Origin: Phoronis australis
Taxonomy: Eukaryota > Phoronida > Phoronidae
Assembly (NCBI GenBank): GCA_002633005.1
Contig: NMRA01000401.1
Location: 83,827-147,826 of the forward strand
Length of the DNA: 64,000 nucleotides
Direction of reading: 5' to 3'
The notes under the pieces were generated by a model. It did no database searches. It was not told the origin of the DNA and saw only the letters and a list, made by a program, of their open reading frames with translations. Of the stretch, positions 12,039-22,100 are shown piece after piece; the first letter of the stretch is position 1, and each line of letters opens with the position of its first letter. The position numbers were made by a program, and so were the translations under genes.

Positions 12039-15000
12039 TTATTATTACTATTAATATTATTATCATTATTATTATTTTCATTATTGTTATTAATACTTTT
12101 GTTGTTTTGGCAGTCTTGGGGACAGCATTGCAGCCTCCAATTCGCACCACAAGTCCACTGCAGAAGACAGAAGCACCGATGCACGCCCACCACTGGCTTG
12201 GCATAGTAAGGGGCACACGTTGGTGGGCTCTGAGAAGGAGAACATCCCCGCGGTCAAGAAGGAGCTAGGGGTCAGCAAGAAAATGACCAACAGCATGGAC
12301 ACAACTGTCCAGCAGCTGATTGACAGAATGCAATCTGGCATGGAGGTAGGTAGGGGATCATGATGATACGATCTGCACTCGAGGTGTATTTTTATACAAT
12401 ACGAGAAAAGCAGAAAGAAGTTGTCCAGCAACAAGTGTCGTATTGCTTTAACGAACTCTGCACCAGGGGGAACTACTGCCGAGTTACATTAAGTTATCTC
12501 GAGTTTGTGCTGAAAGTAGAATGGAAAGTGCCAAAAATAATTTCAATCAAGTAGAAAGATTATGTCCTGGCTCCTGGTCAAGACATCCCCTAATTCTGCA
12601 TCTGCCACTAGAATGGCAGCGATGTAGATAGGGTTGCTGCCTAGTTGGGTTCTGCGACTTAGACTCTCGTTCTTCAGTTTCTACTGTAGTATAAGTATAC
12701 GTCTTTGATGCCTCATAGACATTTTTTTATGATGGTATTCCTTTTCAGCTTAAAGATGTGCGGAACTCCGAAATTATTGATGTCTATGAACACAAACTGC
12801 AGTCTTTGCAGGTTAGTGTCTTCCTTTAAAGGTGATTTTCAGCGAAAAGAGTAATTTACAGTATTTAGTAGAAGTGTGGAATTGAACTCGGTCCATTTGA
12901 AGTTGCAGTTGAACGCTGAGCCTAATCACATGCATTATATGGTACGGAATTTTAAGCACATTTAAATGGTAAAGACATTGGCCTTGATTTTAGCGAATGT
13001 CTGGCAGACAGCGATAAGAGCTGGCGAGTTGTAATGAAGTCACAAAAACGACGAATGTTGTTGTTTTAAAATTCCGTTCATTGCTAATAACTTAAAGGCG
13101 TTTATCTCATTCGACAATAATTCCAAATTTTGCATTTTTTACCAAAAAACGATAATGTCTTCAGAATTTACTTTGTGACGTAGAGAAAAAGAGTTTGTGC
13201 CGAACAATGCTTCTATGGTTCAGGGGAGGTAATAATCACTCAGCAGCAGATGGCGGACCAGTTTTGATTGAAATCTCGAAAAATGAGTTTAGTATCCTTT
13301 AAGTGAATTGCTATTTCCTGTCAAATTAGTTCCTTTAGAGAAACATGGCTATGTGTGAATTTTTCTTGCAATGTTTACTCAGACAATGTTAATTTACGAA
13401 ATTGGAATACATTCAAGCTGGCCAGTAGTACTCGAGTTTACAGGTCAATGTTTACTAGGAACGATAAGTGATTCAAGCTTAAATTTAAATTTTAAAAGAT
13501 GACTTGTTTGCAAATGTTATCATTTTAGCTATCTTTAAATATCCGTATAGGGCTAATTAATCAAGCCGCAGTCACGAACTTCAGATTCCAATAAATCGGG
13601 CGAGCGTTAGTGAATCGTGTCGCAATCATTGGTCTCTATGTAATCCATGGTGTCATCGTCTGGAATTAGGAACATCAACTCAACGTATTAAAAAACAGCA
13701 GATGGCTCTACCGTAAAACAAGAAACAAAAGAAAGTTTCAGAGATGGTGCTGCGTGGGGATTAAAGTTCAGAATTTTCGTAACGTAACCTGTGTCCTGCG
13801 CTTACTTTCCAGACCAAGGAGAATCATTTGCAGGACTTACTGGAGGCTAAAGCTCTGGCACTATCACAGGCCGATAGACTCATCTCACAGTACAGATGTA
13901 GACGGGCACAATCAGAGGCGGAGGTAGGGTGGGATGGAGCATCAGTGGAGGGTTGTATGAAACGGTTCCAGATAGGAACATGAATAACGTGTTTCCGAAA
14001 TATTCACTGCATTTGTGGGTGTGCACGAACGCTGGTTGTCCTTTCTTTTTGCTATTTTATCTTCATTACTAAGTCAATCTTAGTTTTGATACAAATTGAG
14101 AGTAAACCATACATTGAGTTCTTGTTTTGGAAAGAAATAAGGACTTTGTTGTGCCACACCTTTAATTTTTGGACTTGGTCCCTAAACACAAATAGGGACC
14201 AAGTCCTTAAATGGGGGGTTGTTGCATAAGAGAAGTGAAAGTACCAGTTTATTTTTATTAAAATAAAGGCACGGGTTTTCACGTAATAGAAAATGTTGTA
14301 AATAACAAGGAGCTCTTAATAATGATAAGAGAGGTGGAAAGAAATAACAACTAGAAGACATGTATTTCAACATTAAACTAACACCTGGCAGAATTTTGTG
14401 GCTTGTGCCATGAAGTCAGAGAATGGATTCCCTGTGACATAGTGACATTCTGTAACAAAGCTTGCTTGCTTCTGTCACATTTTGAGAATTCTGTGGCGAA
14501 ATTTGAGCCAAGTAGGCTGCTATTGTTTTGTTTGGTTTACAGTGATGTTGTCACGCATTTAGTGGCTGTGTTACTTTTTTCACATATTGTAAAATTATGG
14601 AATGCATCATTATCACTGACACGTGCGTGTCATAAGCAAAGTTGATGTGACCTATACGTGCAAAAAGTACCAAAAAAGCTGTGACAATTGAGTCTTCTTT
14701 GACCTTTTGAAAATTTTGAGATGTGACAAATTGTAACTTGCCATTAAACACGACTTCATTCTCCGTATGAAGTGGCATTGACTCTCAGAGTTTTATACTA
14801 CAGTAACATTCACACAATTCCCATCTGACGAGACTTTGAGATTTCGTGCAAGTTTGGCGAAATCTTAACTTATGTGAAGAGCCAGCTTATGCGAGTTTTA
14901 ATGTATTTAAAAATTGAGTGATTTGGAAAAAAGCTCTTAATTTGGTTGCCACGTTCACCCAATATTCTGAGATGTAAATCTTTCTAGATTTTGAGCACAG

Positions 15001-18000
15001 AGGCAGAGATATTGTGTCTGAAATGAAAGTTGGGATTGAAGCAGCACGAAAACGGGATTCTCTTAATGGTGTGATGTCTTCCTTCAAAAAATCAGCAAAG
15101 TTTTCAGGTCGAATTCTTTGTTGATTCTTTACGACATTTTCTTCATTTTTTGCCGTATCTTTGAGGAAATTACAATCTCTTTGCCAGATTTATTGTTTAT
15201 ATTATTAGAAGTCGAATTGAAATTAAACCTGTTCTGCTGGGCTTAACTACTGTACACATCCACGAACATTTGTTACTGAACACAGGAATAAAACTTTCGG
15301 TAAAGTTTTCCAAGTTGCTATCATGGCTTTCCTAGTTTGACCTTGGTTATCGATGAAATTGTTGTCATTTCAGGCACACAAGCTGAGATCTCTAGTGCAG
15401 GAGGCTGAAAAGAGGTGCGAAGAATACAGGGAACAGTTGAATGAGGTGATGCTGGAACGAGAGAGACAACAGACAGAGATAGAACATTATGTACAGGAGA
15501 ATCAGAGGTAGGGAGTTGGGGTGCGCTTTGGTACTTCCGGTTAGGGGGTGCACCGATTGCCTGCACAGATACGTAGATCAATATTTGCAGGAAAAATGGA
15601 GGTTAAGCGTTAGCAGGGCTCTTGTTGTTTCAATTTTGGGATCTGATATTGGCTTCATTTCTCTTAGAAGAATAATTTTAAATGACCTGAAATTTCTCTT
15701 GCCATGACCTAAAATTACTTTCGTGTGGTCAGGCGTTCTCGCCATTGCAGTTAACTATTCAAATGTAGCATTTCTTTCAATTGGTATTCTTCTTTTTGTG
15801 CTCTTTTGTTGCATCAAAACTTTTTCTATGGATTATTTTGCTATGTTTCCGCTAACATAAATTTTCCATTATTTTCCTTAGATTAGAAATTATTGCTGAA
15901 GAACACAAGGAATTGTCAAACACTTTTGCAGAACAAACGAACAGGTGAGTTGTTTGTCGTATGTTGCATCTGGTGATAATTCCATGGTTTTTGACGTTCT
16001 AGTGGCTTGATATAGTTGTTTTGCACAGCTGGGGTGTTTTCTGGCAAGGCAGTATTTTGTGACATGGTGTTAACCTTGTTTCTGATTTATTTCAGCTGTG
16101 ATCTTTAGGCTTGACAATGAGTGATACCTGGGCCTGGTATTTAAATTATTTTTACTTGAAATCAAACTTGAAATTAAAATATATTTGCCGTTTCGTGTTC
16201 TCCTTTGATTCATATAATTAATTTCTTATTATTCCATGCTTGAGTATTTTCTGAATTACGAAAACTGCTGTGTAGTCCAAATTTGCAATTGATGATCCCT
16301 AGATTCGAGTAAAAATTCGAGATTTCAAGTTCAGACTCGAACTTATTGCTTTTAATGCTGGGGTCATCAAGCCCAAAGTAGGACTACACTTTTCTGCATA
16401 AGCCATAATGTACTTGAGCACAGACTACTAGGCACTCATCCTGGGTTCATATCAAAGTTGAGTGAAAAACGTTAAAATAATTTGGAGTTTATTTTGAGTA
16501 AAAGTTTATATACCGGACCCTGGTCTCTGAAACAGCAACAGACTGAGACATTTTGAAATTGCTTGACAATGTTTGATCTGAATGCTTGATATGAAATATT
16601 GAGACATCAGGGCTTGGGGTTTTCCTCTTTAATAAGGACTTCCTCGTATTTGATATCCAGTTTGCTCTTTCTTGTCTATTTTTTGTCATTATTTTGATCT
16701 TATTCATGCAAAAACGTTTATTTCTAAACTTGACAACACAAAAATACTTCTTTAACACAAGCCTTTTCATTCGTGGAGCGATACATCACCTAGAAACTTT
16801 TCCTCATTTTTGTCATTGGTCATTCCAAGCCCTGTAGCATCAGTCATCCGCGTTTACATTTGGCTAAAAAATGCAGCAATGCAAAGTGGGGATGTAACTG
16901 GCATATCATAATGCCACTGAAGAAGTTCTTTTGGCTGGTAAAGCTTATAACGATGGTGAAATTTCCCTATAACACGGTAACTAATTCAAGCTATTTTAAT
17001 GTACACTTTCTTTCAGGATACTCCATGAATTTGTCGTAATCTGTCTCGCAAGTTCTGTTGCTCTATTCATAAGTTGTTGTTTTTGACGTTTCAGACTTGA
17101 AAATGTTCAGCGATCTCTCGCTACTCTCAAACAGGAACACAGCACCATGTGTGAGATGCACGAGATGTTAAGACGACACAACGAGACGTTGAAACAACAA
17201 TATGACGTGTAAGTGTTTTTAAATGCACTGTTACCAAGTGCTAATGAGACTATCAAAAGCACCATTGCTTATACAAGACAAACTTCATGATAGGTTCACT
17301 GATTTGACTGAAAGCATCATTGAACATGACTGCGAAGCCTTTCCAAATGACGTTTTCAAATGACGAGGCATAATTGAGAAAAGGTTCTCGCACTTTTACT
17401 AACGTAGTTCTTTGTAGAAGCCCCGACTCTGTATGATATTACTGCATCAAGATTATAAAGGTCTGAGAGATGCCGTTTTAACGTTTATTTTTGTTATTTA
17501 CGGTAAAATCTAAATAATTGCCAAATTTGCTCTTTTTTCTTTTTCAAGGGCTAAAGAACGTTGTAATTTGCAATAGTCCGTATATTTCAAAATATTCTTC
17601 GGTGGTACCTTTGGTGCTGAACTTTAACGTGTAAAAGTATTAATTTGCTGCTGAAGTTTTTTGTGGAAAAAATGAAATTTCACTTGTCCATCATATTGTG
17701 TCCTAAAATAGCGAGGCTCTACCCTGCGCAGTTTGTTTTTACGAGCAGCGTGAGTACATCATAAACTTTCCTTCTCTAGCGCTTCACAGCAGTTAGCTGA
17801 ACTTGAAGAGGAACGAAAAACCTTAACAAGACAATTGAAGGAGAAAGAATCTAAAATACAAGGTAAGTAGAATCACTTTGCTTAAGATAAAAATTCTTAG
17901 ATTTGGAACAACAATAATTGCTAAAATTTCCATATTTCTACTTCTCAGAGGCTCGCCACTTAGTTGCAAATACTCAAAATTTTACCAACTGTTGTTTTTG

Positions 18001-19942
18001 TTTTTGGTAACAGCTAACCTAAACATACAAACCATGCGAAAAGCAAACTAAGTAGATTTGTTTAAAAAGTCATTTTTGTTAAGAAATTTGACACCTTGAA
18101 ATTTTTCTTGTCTGCCAAACTGAAAACGTTTTGCCATGTCTGGCTTTATTTCAGGTATGGAAATTGTTTTTATTTTGACGCTTTTTGTTTACTGCTTTGA
18201 TGTAGGGAATACAATCCACCTAAAACTGTAATCAAAACAGACAGGGCCTTTCTTACGAATAACAGTTTGTTACTCACAAAAAGGTATTTCACCATTTGCT
18301 GAGTAAAATCTTCCAAAAATCATTGCCAAAACTGTTGTTTACAATTTTTCAATGGCTGAAAGCCTTGCTGAAAATAGTTCAGTTATCACAAAGCAATGTG
18401 TTGCGGTAGTTGTAGAGTTGAAACTTTCCTGATAATATTGAGTAAAGTTTGTTTAATAACTTTGATATGTGTCGACAAATTTTTCAAACTTTTATTTTGT
18501 TCTTGCCTTCATTATTGCGCAAAGAATTACTGAATTGGTGGCAGTCAGTGACATCCTGAGCCTTCTCACAATCCAGGCTCAGTTGTTCACAATACATGAG
18601 GGGTAATAAAACGTTTACCTTCGCAGCCAGGACACTGTACACCCTTTGTTGAGCTGTGTTTAGTTATAGTCCAACTGGGGTAGCTGTATGATTAAGAGAG
18701 GTTTCACTAAGAACTACTTTCACTGACGTTGCATGTCAATTTCAAAATGCTTATTATGTGTGAATAACAGCCACGATTTCCAACCGTCTTTAGTGATACG
18801 TGAGTAATTCATTGCACTACCATCCCGTCATGTCTGCCGACGTCATTACAGATCTATCCAAACAATGTCAGAAGCAGCAGGAGCTCGTTAAGAAGCTGGA
18901 GGCCGACTCCAGTGAACTAGAGGCAGCCATAGACAAACTACGCAGTGATCTGTCCAAGACTGAACAAGCCAAGAAGGACCTCTCGCATCAGGTTTGTAAA
19001 AAATGGTTCATGCTTCAGTTTGGAAGTTTGAATCACAAGTCAGTAGCCACATCTCAGATTCTATTCTCTTCTTTTGGGAAAGTAGAAAAACGCGTTGTGT
19101 GATTAACCAAGTTGTCAAAAATATTAGGCGCATAAAAGCACATCCGAGTCGAGGACAATTAAAGAATAATTCATCCTCCAAACCCCTCTTGTCAAATTTT
19201 TTTGGTGCCTGCATTTTAGAATGATACATTTCTCACACCAAGAAGGTTTCCTTGAGCCTGGTTATACTTATGGCAACAAGCCTGGAAACAGAATTGTAAA
19301 GTACTTTATGGATAAAGCAAAAAAGTATTAATTAAAACGTGCTGTATTTCTTATTAAACCTTTTTCTGACACTTGTGTTCTGGGAATCCGTAAAGATCAT
19401 AGAAACTCGTACTTGTGCCTCCTCAGCAGTCCGGACATAGTGTGAGCGGTTTTCAGATGTTCCCCAGTAGGATAATTAAGACGTTCTCTTTAAATTCCCA
19501 TAATGCATTTCTGTAGTATTCAGTTCCCAGGGACATCTGAGCTAATCGTGTATTCTAAATATGTAATGCAGACAGATATGTGTCATTACTGACTAAACAA
19601 TATGAATAATGTGGATAAAAAGATGAATATTTAGACAGCACACGTATTTTACAATAAAAAACCAACGTTCCAAAGCACACGTTGCTGGGAATGTTCGGTT
19701 TTCAATATTTGTGCTTATATTCATCGTGTTTCCATTTCATTAATTCTGGAAAATTATTGATTTTTGTCAATTCCCAGGTGTCATCTTTAGAAGTTGTCTG
19801 TCGACAACACGAGTCAGACATCCGTGAGAAGGAGACGGCCATTAGGACGTTACAGACAGATCTTGACAAGCACGCGCAGATCGCTGCTTTGATTCACGGA
19901 CTTAGTAGCGGAAAGGTGCCTCCCACACAGGTCAACTTGTGA
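1328..19942 (+). CDS. CIP2A: CIP2A orthologue (cancerous inhibitor of PP2A), 21 exons, lacks the first coding exon
   Basis: In vertebrates CIP2A inhibits PP2A, stabilises MYC, and tethers broken mitotic chromosomes with TOPBP1. Exons: 1328..1484, 2692..2804, 3197..3291, 3677..3773, 4598..4720, 6043..6188, 6815..6890, 7495..7707, 9007..9163, 9766..9913, 10743..10842, 11285..11403, 12114..12345, 12749..12811, 13813..13923, 15374..15507, 15882..15944, 17095..17208, 17780..17862, 18852..18991, 19778..19942. All borders are AG/GT, phases agree at all 20 junctions, and the total is 2649 nt (882 aa plus stop). Conserved landmarks against human CIP2A, from memory: [12 protein letters not shown] (exon at 3677), [12 protein letters not shown] (6043), LGDSIAASN (12114), [17 protein letters not shown] (13813), and the end [16 protein letters not shown]. 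The first part is helical and armadillo-like. From about 12749 to the end it is heptad-rich, Glu/Lys/Gln coiled coil. Human CIP2A has 905 residues, so about 35 N-terminal residues, one exon, are missing. No satisfactory first exon was found at 277..1327. Donors at 4721 (GTGATC) and 3292 (GTAGGT) are weak but force the frame. Confidence 0.93.
1630..2130. mobile_element. MITE family A, long copy 1 (6-bp target duplication)
   Basis: A 501-bp element in a CIP2A intron. It starts CAGGGCTTGGAATTTTCCGC and ends GGTCATTCCTAGCCCTG, giving a terminal inverted repeat of about 13 bp with one mismatch. It is flanked by the direct repeat TTAATG (1624..1629 and 2131..2136). It is similar over its length to 3962..4456. 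No transposase is encoded. Short reading frames around 1800-1980 are shared with the second copy but are broken. Confidence 0.88.
3577..3618. repeat. Perfect 14-bp inverted repeat with 14-nt loop in a CIP2A intron
   Basis: Arms ATTTCACACATTAC (3577..3590) and GTAATGTGTGAAAT (3605..3618) are perfectly complementary. It could be a chance hairpin or a remnant of a small foldback element. Confidence 0.7.
3815..3960. repeat. Dispersed repeat, also at 52965..53115
   Basis: Both places share the order GCCGAATGAAC/CCTAATGAATC, then CTCAAGTCGCA, GCAATTCTA, AATAAAC and a TTTCAATGT(T)TTTATT block. The copies are diverged and no ends are defined. The copy here ends directly before the family A MITE at 3962. 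Confidence 0.5.
3962..4456. mobile_element. MITE family A, long copy 2 (6-bp target duplication)
   Basis: A 495-bp relative of 1630..2130 in another CIP2A intron, in the same orientation. The ends CAGGGCTTGGAAT and ATTCCAAGCCCTG are perfect 13-bp inverted repeats. The flanking direct repeat is GGTAAT (3956..3961 and 4457..4462). It is non-autonomous. Confidence 0.9.
5421..5832 (-). mobile_element. P-element-like MITE carrying a THAP zinc-finger exon, in a CIP2A intron
   Basis: Read on the - strand, the element begins CAGGGCCGTCCGGGATTACG (at 5832) and ends with the complement GTAATTCAGGACGGCCC near 5424, an imperfect terminal inverted repeat. Inside, an open frame from 5652 starts [16 protein letters not shown] and continues to KLDKY and FFTFPA. 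That is the start of a THAP domain: a C-x4-C zinc pair followed by the HxFP-like turn. The C-terminal Cys-x2-His half is not recognisable. THAP domains bind DNA at the N-terminus of P-element transposases and of their host-captured relatives. The same block, including its 5' leader, recurs at 41679 on +. No clean target duplication was found. Confidence 0.68.
8083..8100. repeat. Perfect 18-bp palindrome
   Basis: GGGGGGCTATAGCCCCCC in a CIP2A intron, next to a G-rich, C-rich tract (8060..8105). Such tracts are typical of MITE ends, but no partner end was identified. Confidence 0.6.
8130..8275. repeat. Dispersed repeat, partial copy of the 10375 / 51785 family
   Basis: It shares GAGATAATTTC, TTATTTCTAGACTG, AAATTTCTGTCTTAAG, and the end CACCTTTCATGAATCAGAC with 10375..10635. 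Diverged. Confidence 0.45.
8606..8786. mobile_element. Small MITE family B, copy 1
   Basis: About 180 bp in a CIP2A intron. The left end TTGACCTATTGCAAGCTCC and the right end CTGGCGATAGTTGAATTA are imperfect inverted repeats. The middle shares AACAATAAGTTTTA, TTGGAAACGAAAGTGTGTCA and ATTGGTCAGT with 27417..27590. Confidence 0.6.
10375..10635. repeat. Dispersed repeat family, CIP2A intron copy
   Basis: Shared order with 51785..52070: GATT/ATCGA..ATCTCACTTGAGCA, TTTCTATGAGTTATTTC or TTCATTATTTCTAGACT, TGCACTCACAATTTCTTGG, then GTAAGACCAAATTTCTG and CACTTTCACGAAACAGACC. No terminal repeat was identified. Confidence 0.55.
11680..11930. repeat. Dispersed repeat family D, CIP2A intron copy
   Basis: Blocks TCACCAATTTCGGGCAAAAA, CTTCCATTTTTCAAGGGCTT, TTTCAAAGTATTTTCTG and CCGTCCGCCATAGTGTGTC recur, diverged, at 17490..17735 and 42575..42775, with fragments near 32395..32620 and 52440..52740. 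Ends are unresolved. Confidence 0.5.
11965..12095. repeat. ATT/ATC microsatellite, imperfect
   Basis: About 130 bp of ATT trinucleotides with ATC and occasional other interruptions, ending about 20 bp before the CIP2A acceptor at 12113. It produces spurious low-complexity reading frames on both strands. Confidence 0.95.
14171..14206. repeat. Perfect 13-bp hairpin with 10-nt loop in a CIP2A intron
   Basis: Arms GGACTTGGTCCCT (14171..14183) and AGGGACCAAGTCC (14194..14206) pair perfectly. A few further A/T pairs extend the stem outward. Confidence 0.75.
16270..16445. repeat. Dispersed repeat, also at 57893..58050
   Basis: Shared blocks: an ACTC/TTCGAGT run, then GCTGGGGTCA, a CATAA(G/C)CC(A/C)-type block, GTACT(T/C)AGCA and TAG(G/A)CACT. 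CIP2A intron copy. No termini were found. Confidence 0.5.
16608..16834. mobile_element. MITE family A, short copy 3
   Basis: 227 bp with the ends CAGGGCTTGGGG and CATTCCAAGCCCTG, and the same right subterminal TTTGTCATTGGTCATT as the long copies. The interior resembles 41241..41460 (CTTCCTC..., TTCATGCAAAAAC-type block) rather than the long copies. The flanks share only CAT, so the target duplication is not clean. Confidence 0.75.
17490..17735. repeat. Dispersed repeat family D, second CIP2A intron copy
   Basis: It shares CTTTTTCAAGGGCTAA, ATTTCAAAATATTCTTCGG, TTTTTTGTGGAAAAAATGAA, TTTCACTTGTCCATCATATT and GTGTCCTAAAATAGCGAGG with other family D copies. Confidence 0.5.
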
Positions 19943-20061
19943 CCCTCTCGTAGTTAATGGGAGACTGCTGTTGAAGTGTATCTGTGTATTTAGTTTTCTT
20001 ATTGTCATATATGTACGTCTTTAGGCCCATGCATTTGTTTTGAAATAATGCATGGGGGATA

Positions 20062-20067
20062 AATAAA
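20062..20067 (+). promoter_or_regulatory. Candidate CIP2A polyadenylation signal
   Basis: AATAAA 120 bp after the CIP2A stop codon, the nearest canonical signal. Further AATAAA copies stand at 21280..21285 and 22024..22029, so longer 3' ends are possible. Confidence 0.5.
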
Positions 20068-20190
20068 TGTTGAGCCAGAAAAGAGGTTACAACGATTAGG
20101 TAATCTCAGTACTATCGCAAGCATTTAAGTCTGGTCTACAAGTCAGATGTTGGCCACATCACGACATAATGAATATAAGTCTGAAAAGGT

Positions 20191-20270
20191 CACTGCTCCA
20201 ACCGGGACTCGAACCCGGGACCTTCTTCTAACCGTGCAGACGCTGTAATCCTCTGAGCCATCGGAACCTC
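20191..20270 (-). repeat. tRNA-derived SINE head
   Basis: The - strand carries an A-box-like TGGCTCAGAGG and a B-box GGTTCGAGTCC inside a perfect 5-bp T-stem (CCGGG/CCCGG). The acceptor and D stems do not pair properly, so this is a SINE head or tRNA pseudogene rather than a working tRNA. Confidence 0.7.
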
Positions 20271-22100
20271 AATACTGTTGCAGATAAACTTTTGTGTCGC
20301 TGTACTCTATATAATGATTTCCGAAGGAAACACTTTATAATGAGGCTGACAATTTTTTTTTTTATTCTCATCTAGGTTAAGAAACGTTTTTAATGGTCAC
20401 TCTACTTGGAGAGCTTTGTGTTTTTATGCACAATGCATTTTTTAAACACCCACAGTGTTTACTTGTTTAATTGTTAACAGTGATTTATAAGTCAAATGGT
20501 TTGGGTCTTATTTTTTCACATTTCACTTGTGTGTTTTTCACTTAAGCTTCACTTAAAGGCACAAGTGGTTGGCTTGTCTTAAATTAACTGTTAACAGTTG
20601 TCTGTGTTTTTTGGCTAGTTTTTGCTTTCAATTGCATTTCATTGGTCAATGTTGAATTGTACACACATCACTATCTGCTGTTTTCTAATGGACAAGTCGA
20701 ATTTTACTCACATGCGATTTTAAAGCGCTTGTTCAAGTGTGTTGAATATTGGGGTTTGGTCTGAATTCTATATATTAGTGTAGCATCTCGCATGTGCGCA
20801 TGAACCTAAATACGCACATTATATAATTTTAGTGTTTGTAAGCCTACTTCGGTCGTCGTGAATGTATTGTAATTTTCAAAAAGTTGATGAAATTCATCTA
20901 ATTTAATGAAAAGGTTATGTCAAAAATTGTTAAGGAGATCTGAAAAAGTATCCTCTCTCCTTTCCGCTGTCACTGGGTGCTACAGTCGATACCCGTTAAA
21001 ACAAACGCTCCAAGGAGTTGTCTAAAATATCCAGAGTAGCAGAAGTTTGCTGAAACCAAATCAAACTATACTCTACAGTTGGCTTGGGACCTGTGTAATG
21101 GAGTGATATAAGTAAGACAAACCTATAAACCAAGTTCACATTGAAACAATCTGTCAAATGATGAGGGTAGGCCTGTTTACGTTTTAATTGTCTTTTTTGA
21201 TCGAATTACCCGTTAAAATTTACCTGGTAAAACTAGTGGATATTATTCGCAAATGCCCAGTAAAATGTATGACAGCTGCAATAAATCAGTTGGGCCTCCT
21301 GCAGATACGAGGATGGAGTTTGATAACGCCAAGACCCATGCTAGGACCTCTCTTACAAGCAAGGCTTAGCAAGGCTTCGAGAGACTACTGAGATATTGCT
21401 GTATTTTTTAAATGAGATCATGTGATTTTGGCTAGATTTTTCTAGCTGTGAGACATCTACTGAACTGCGGCCAGAGGGAGATTGTAATCTGCAGGCAAAC
21501 AAGACCAATAAACCCCCCTTACCTGCTAAGAGATGGCGCTTCGTAAAATACTGGAGAAATAGCAGAGAAAGTCATGTAAATAGTCACAGCCGAAAGTAAG
21601 CACAAAAATAGCGAAGAAATAGCGGGAAAATTTTTCGCATGTGAATGTTGCTATGGTAACAAAAGCTATTACGGTGACAAAAACTGTTTATTACTAATTG
21701 CTGCTGTACAATGTAAATGTGGGGGTCAAGTGAAAGTGAGGATTAAAATTGCTTTGAGCCTGTTCTGTGCATATTTGAGTTCTTTTGCCACCCTTAGTTT
21801 TGTATGTAGGATAGCAGTTTTTACCATTTTTATGTTGTATATTTTTGAAAATATTTATAATTATTGTGCACATGTAAATAATGAGTGTATATATATCTAT
21901 ATAGTATGTACAGCCAAATATTCTGGTATCCAACTTAATTGATACAACCAAACTGTGTTTTTACCCAATACCTACAAAATTAGGTGGGCCCTAGTGTGTC
22001 TCATACAATTGTATTTTATTGTAAATAAACGTATTATTTACCCTTAACCCTTGGGAGTTGTTCCGAGTTGCCATCTTGGTGATGAGGGCACTTGGCTGCT

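Larger units (their letters stand above)
19943..22100. other. CIP2A 3' UTR and downstream flank
   Basis: No coding sequence supported. It holds the CIP2A 3' UTR start, a tRNA-derived SINE on - (20191..20270), and three AATAAA signals. Confidence 0.5.

Noticed and set aside
11935-12216. Asn/Ile-rich frames on both strands
   Set aside because: Produced by the ATT microsatellite at 11965..12095 and the adjoining CIP2A exon.
20191-20270. Functional tRNA gene on -
   Set aside because: A-box, B-box and T-stem are good, but the acceptor and D stems do not pair. It fits a SINE head.
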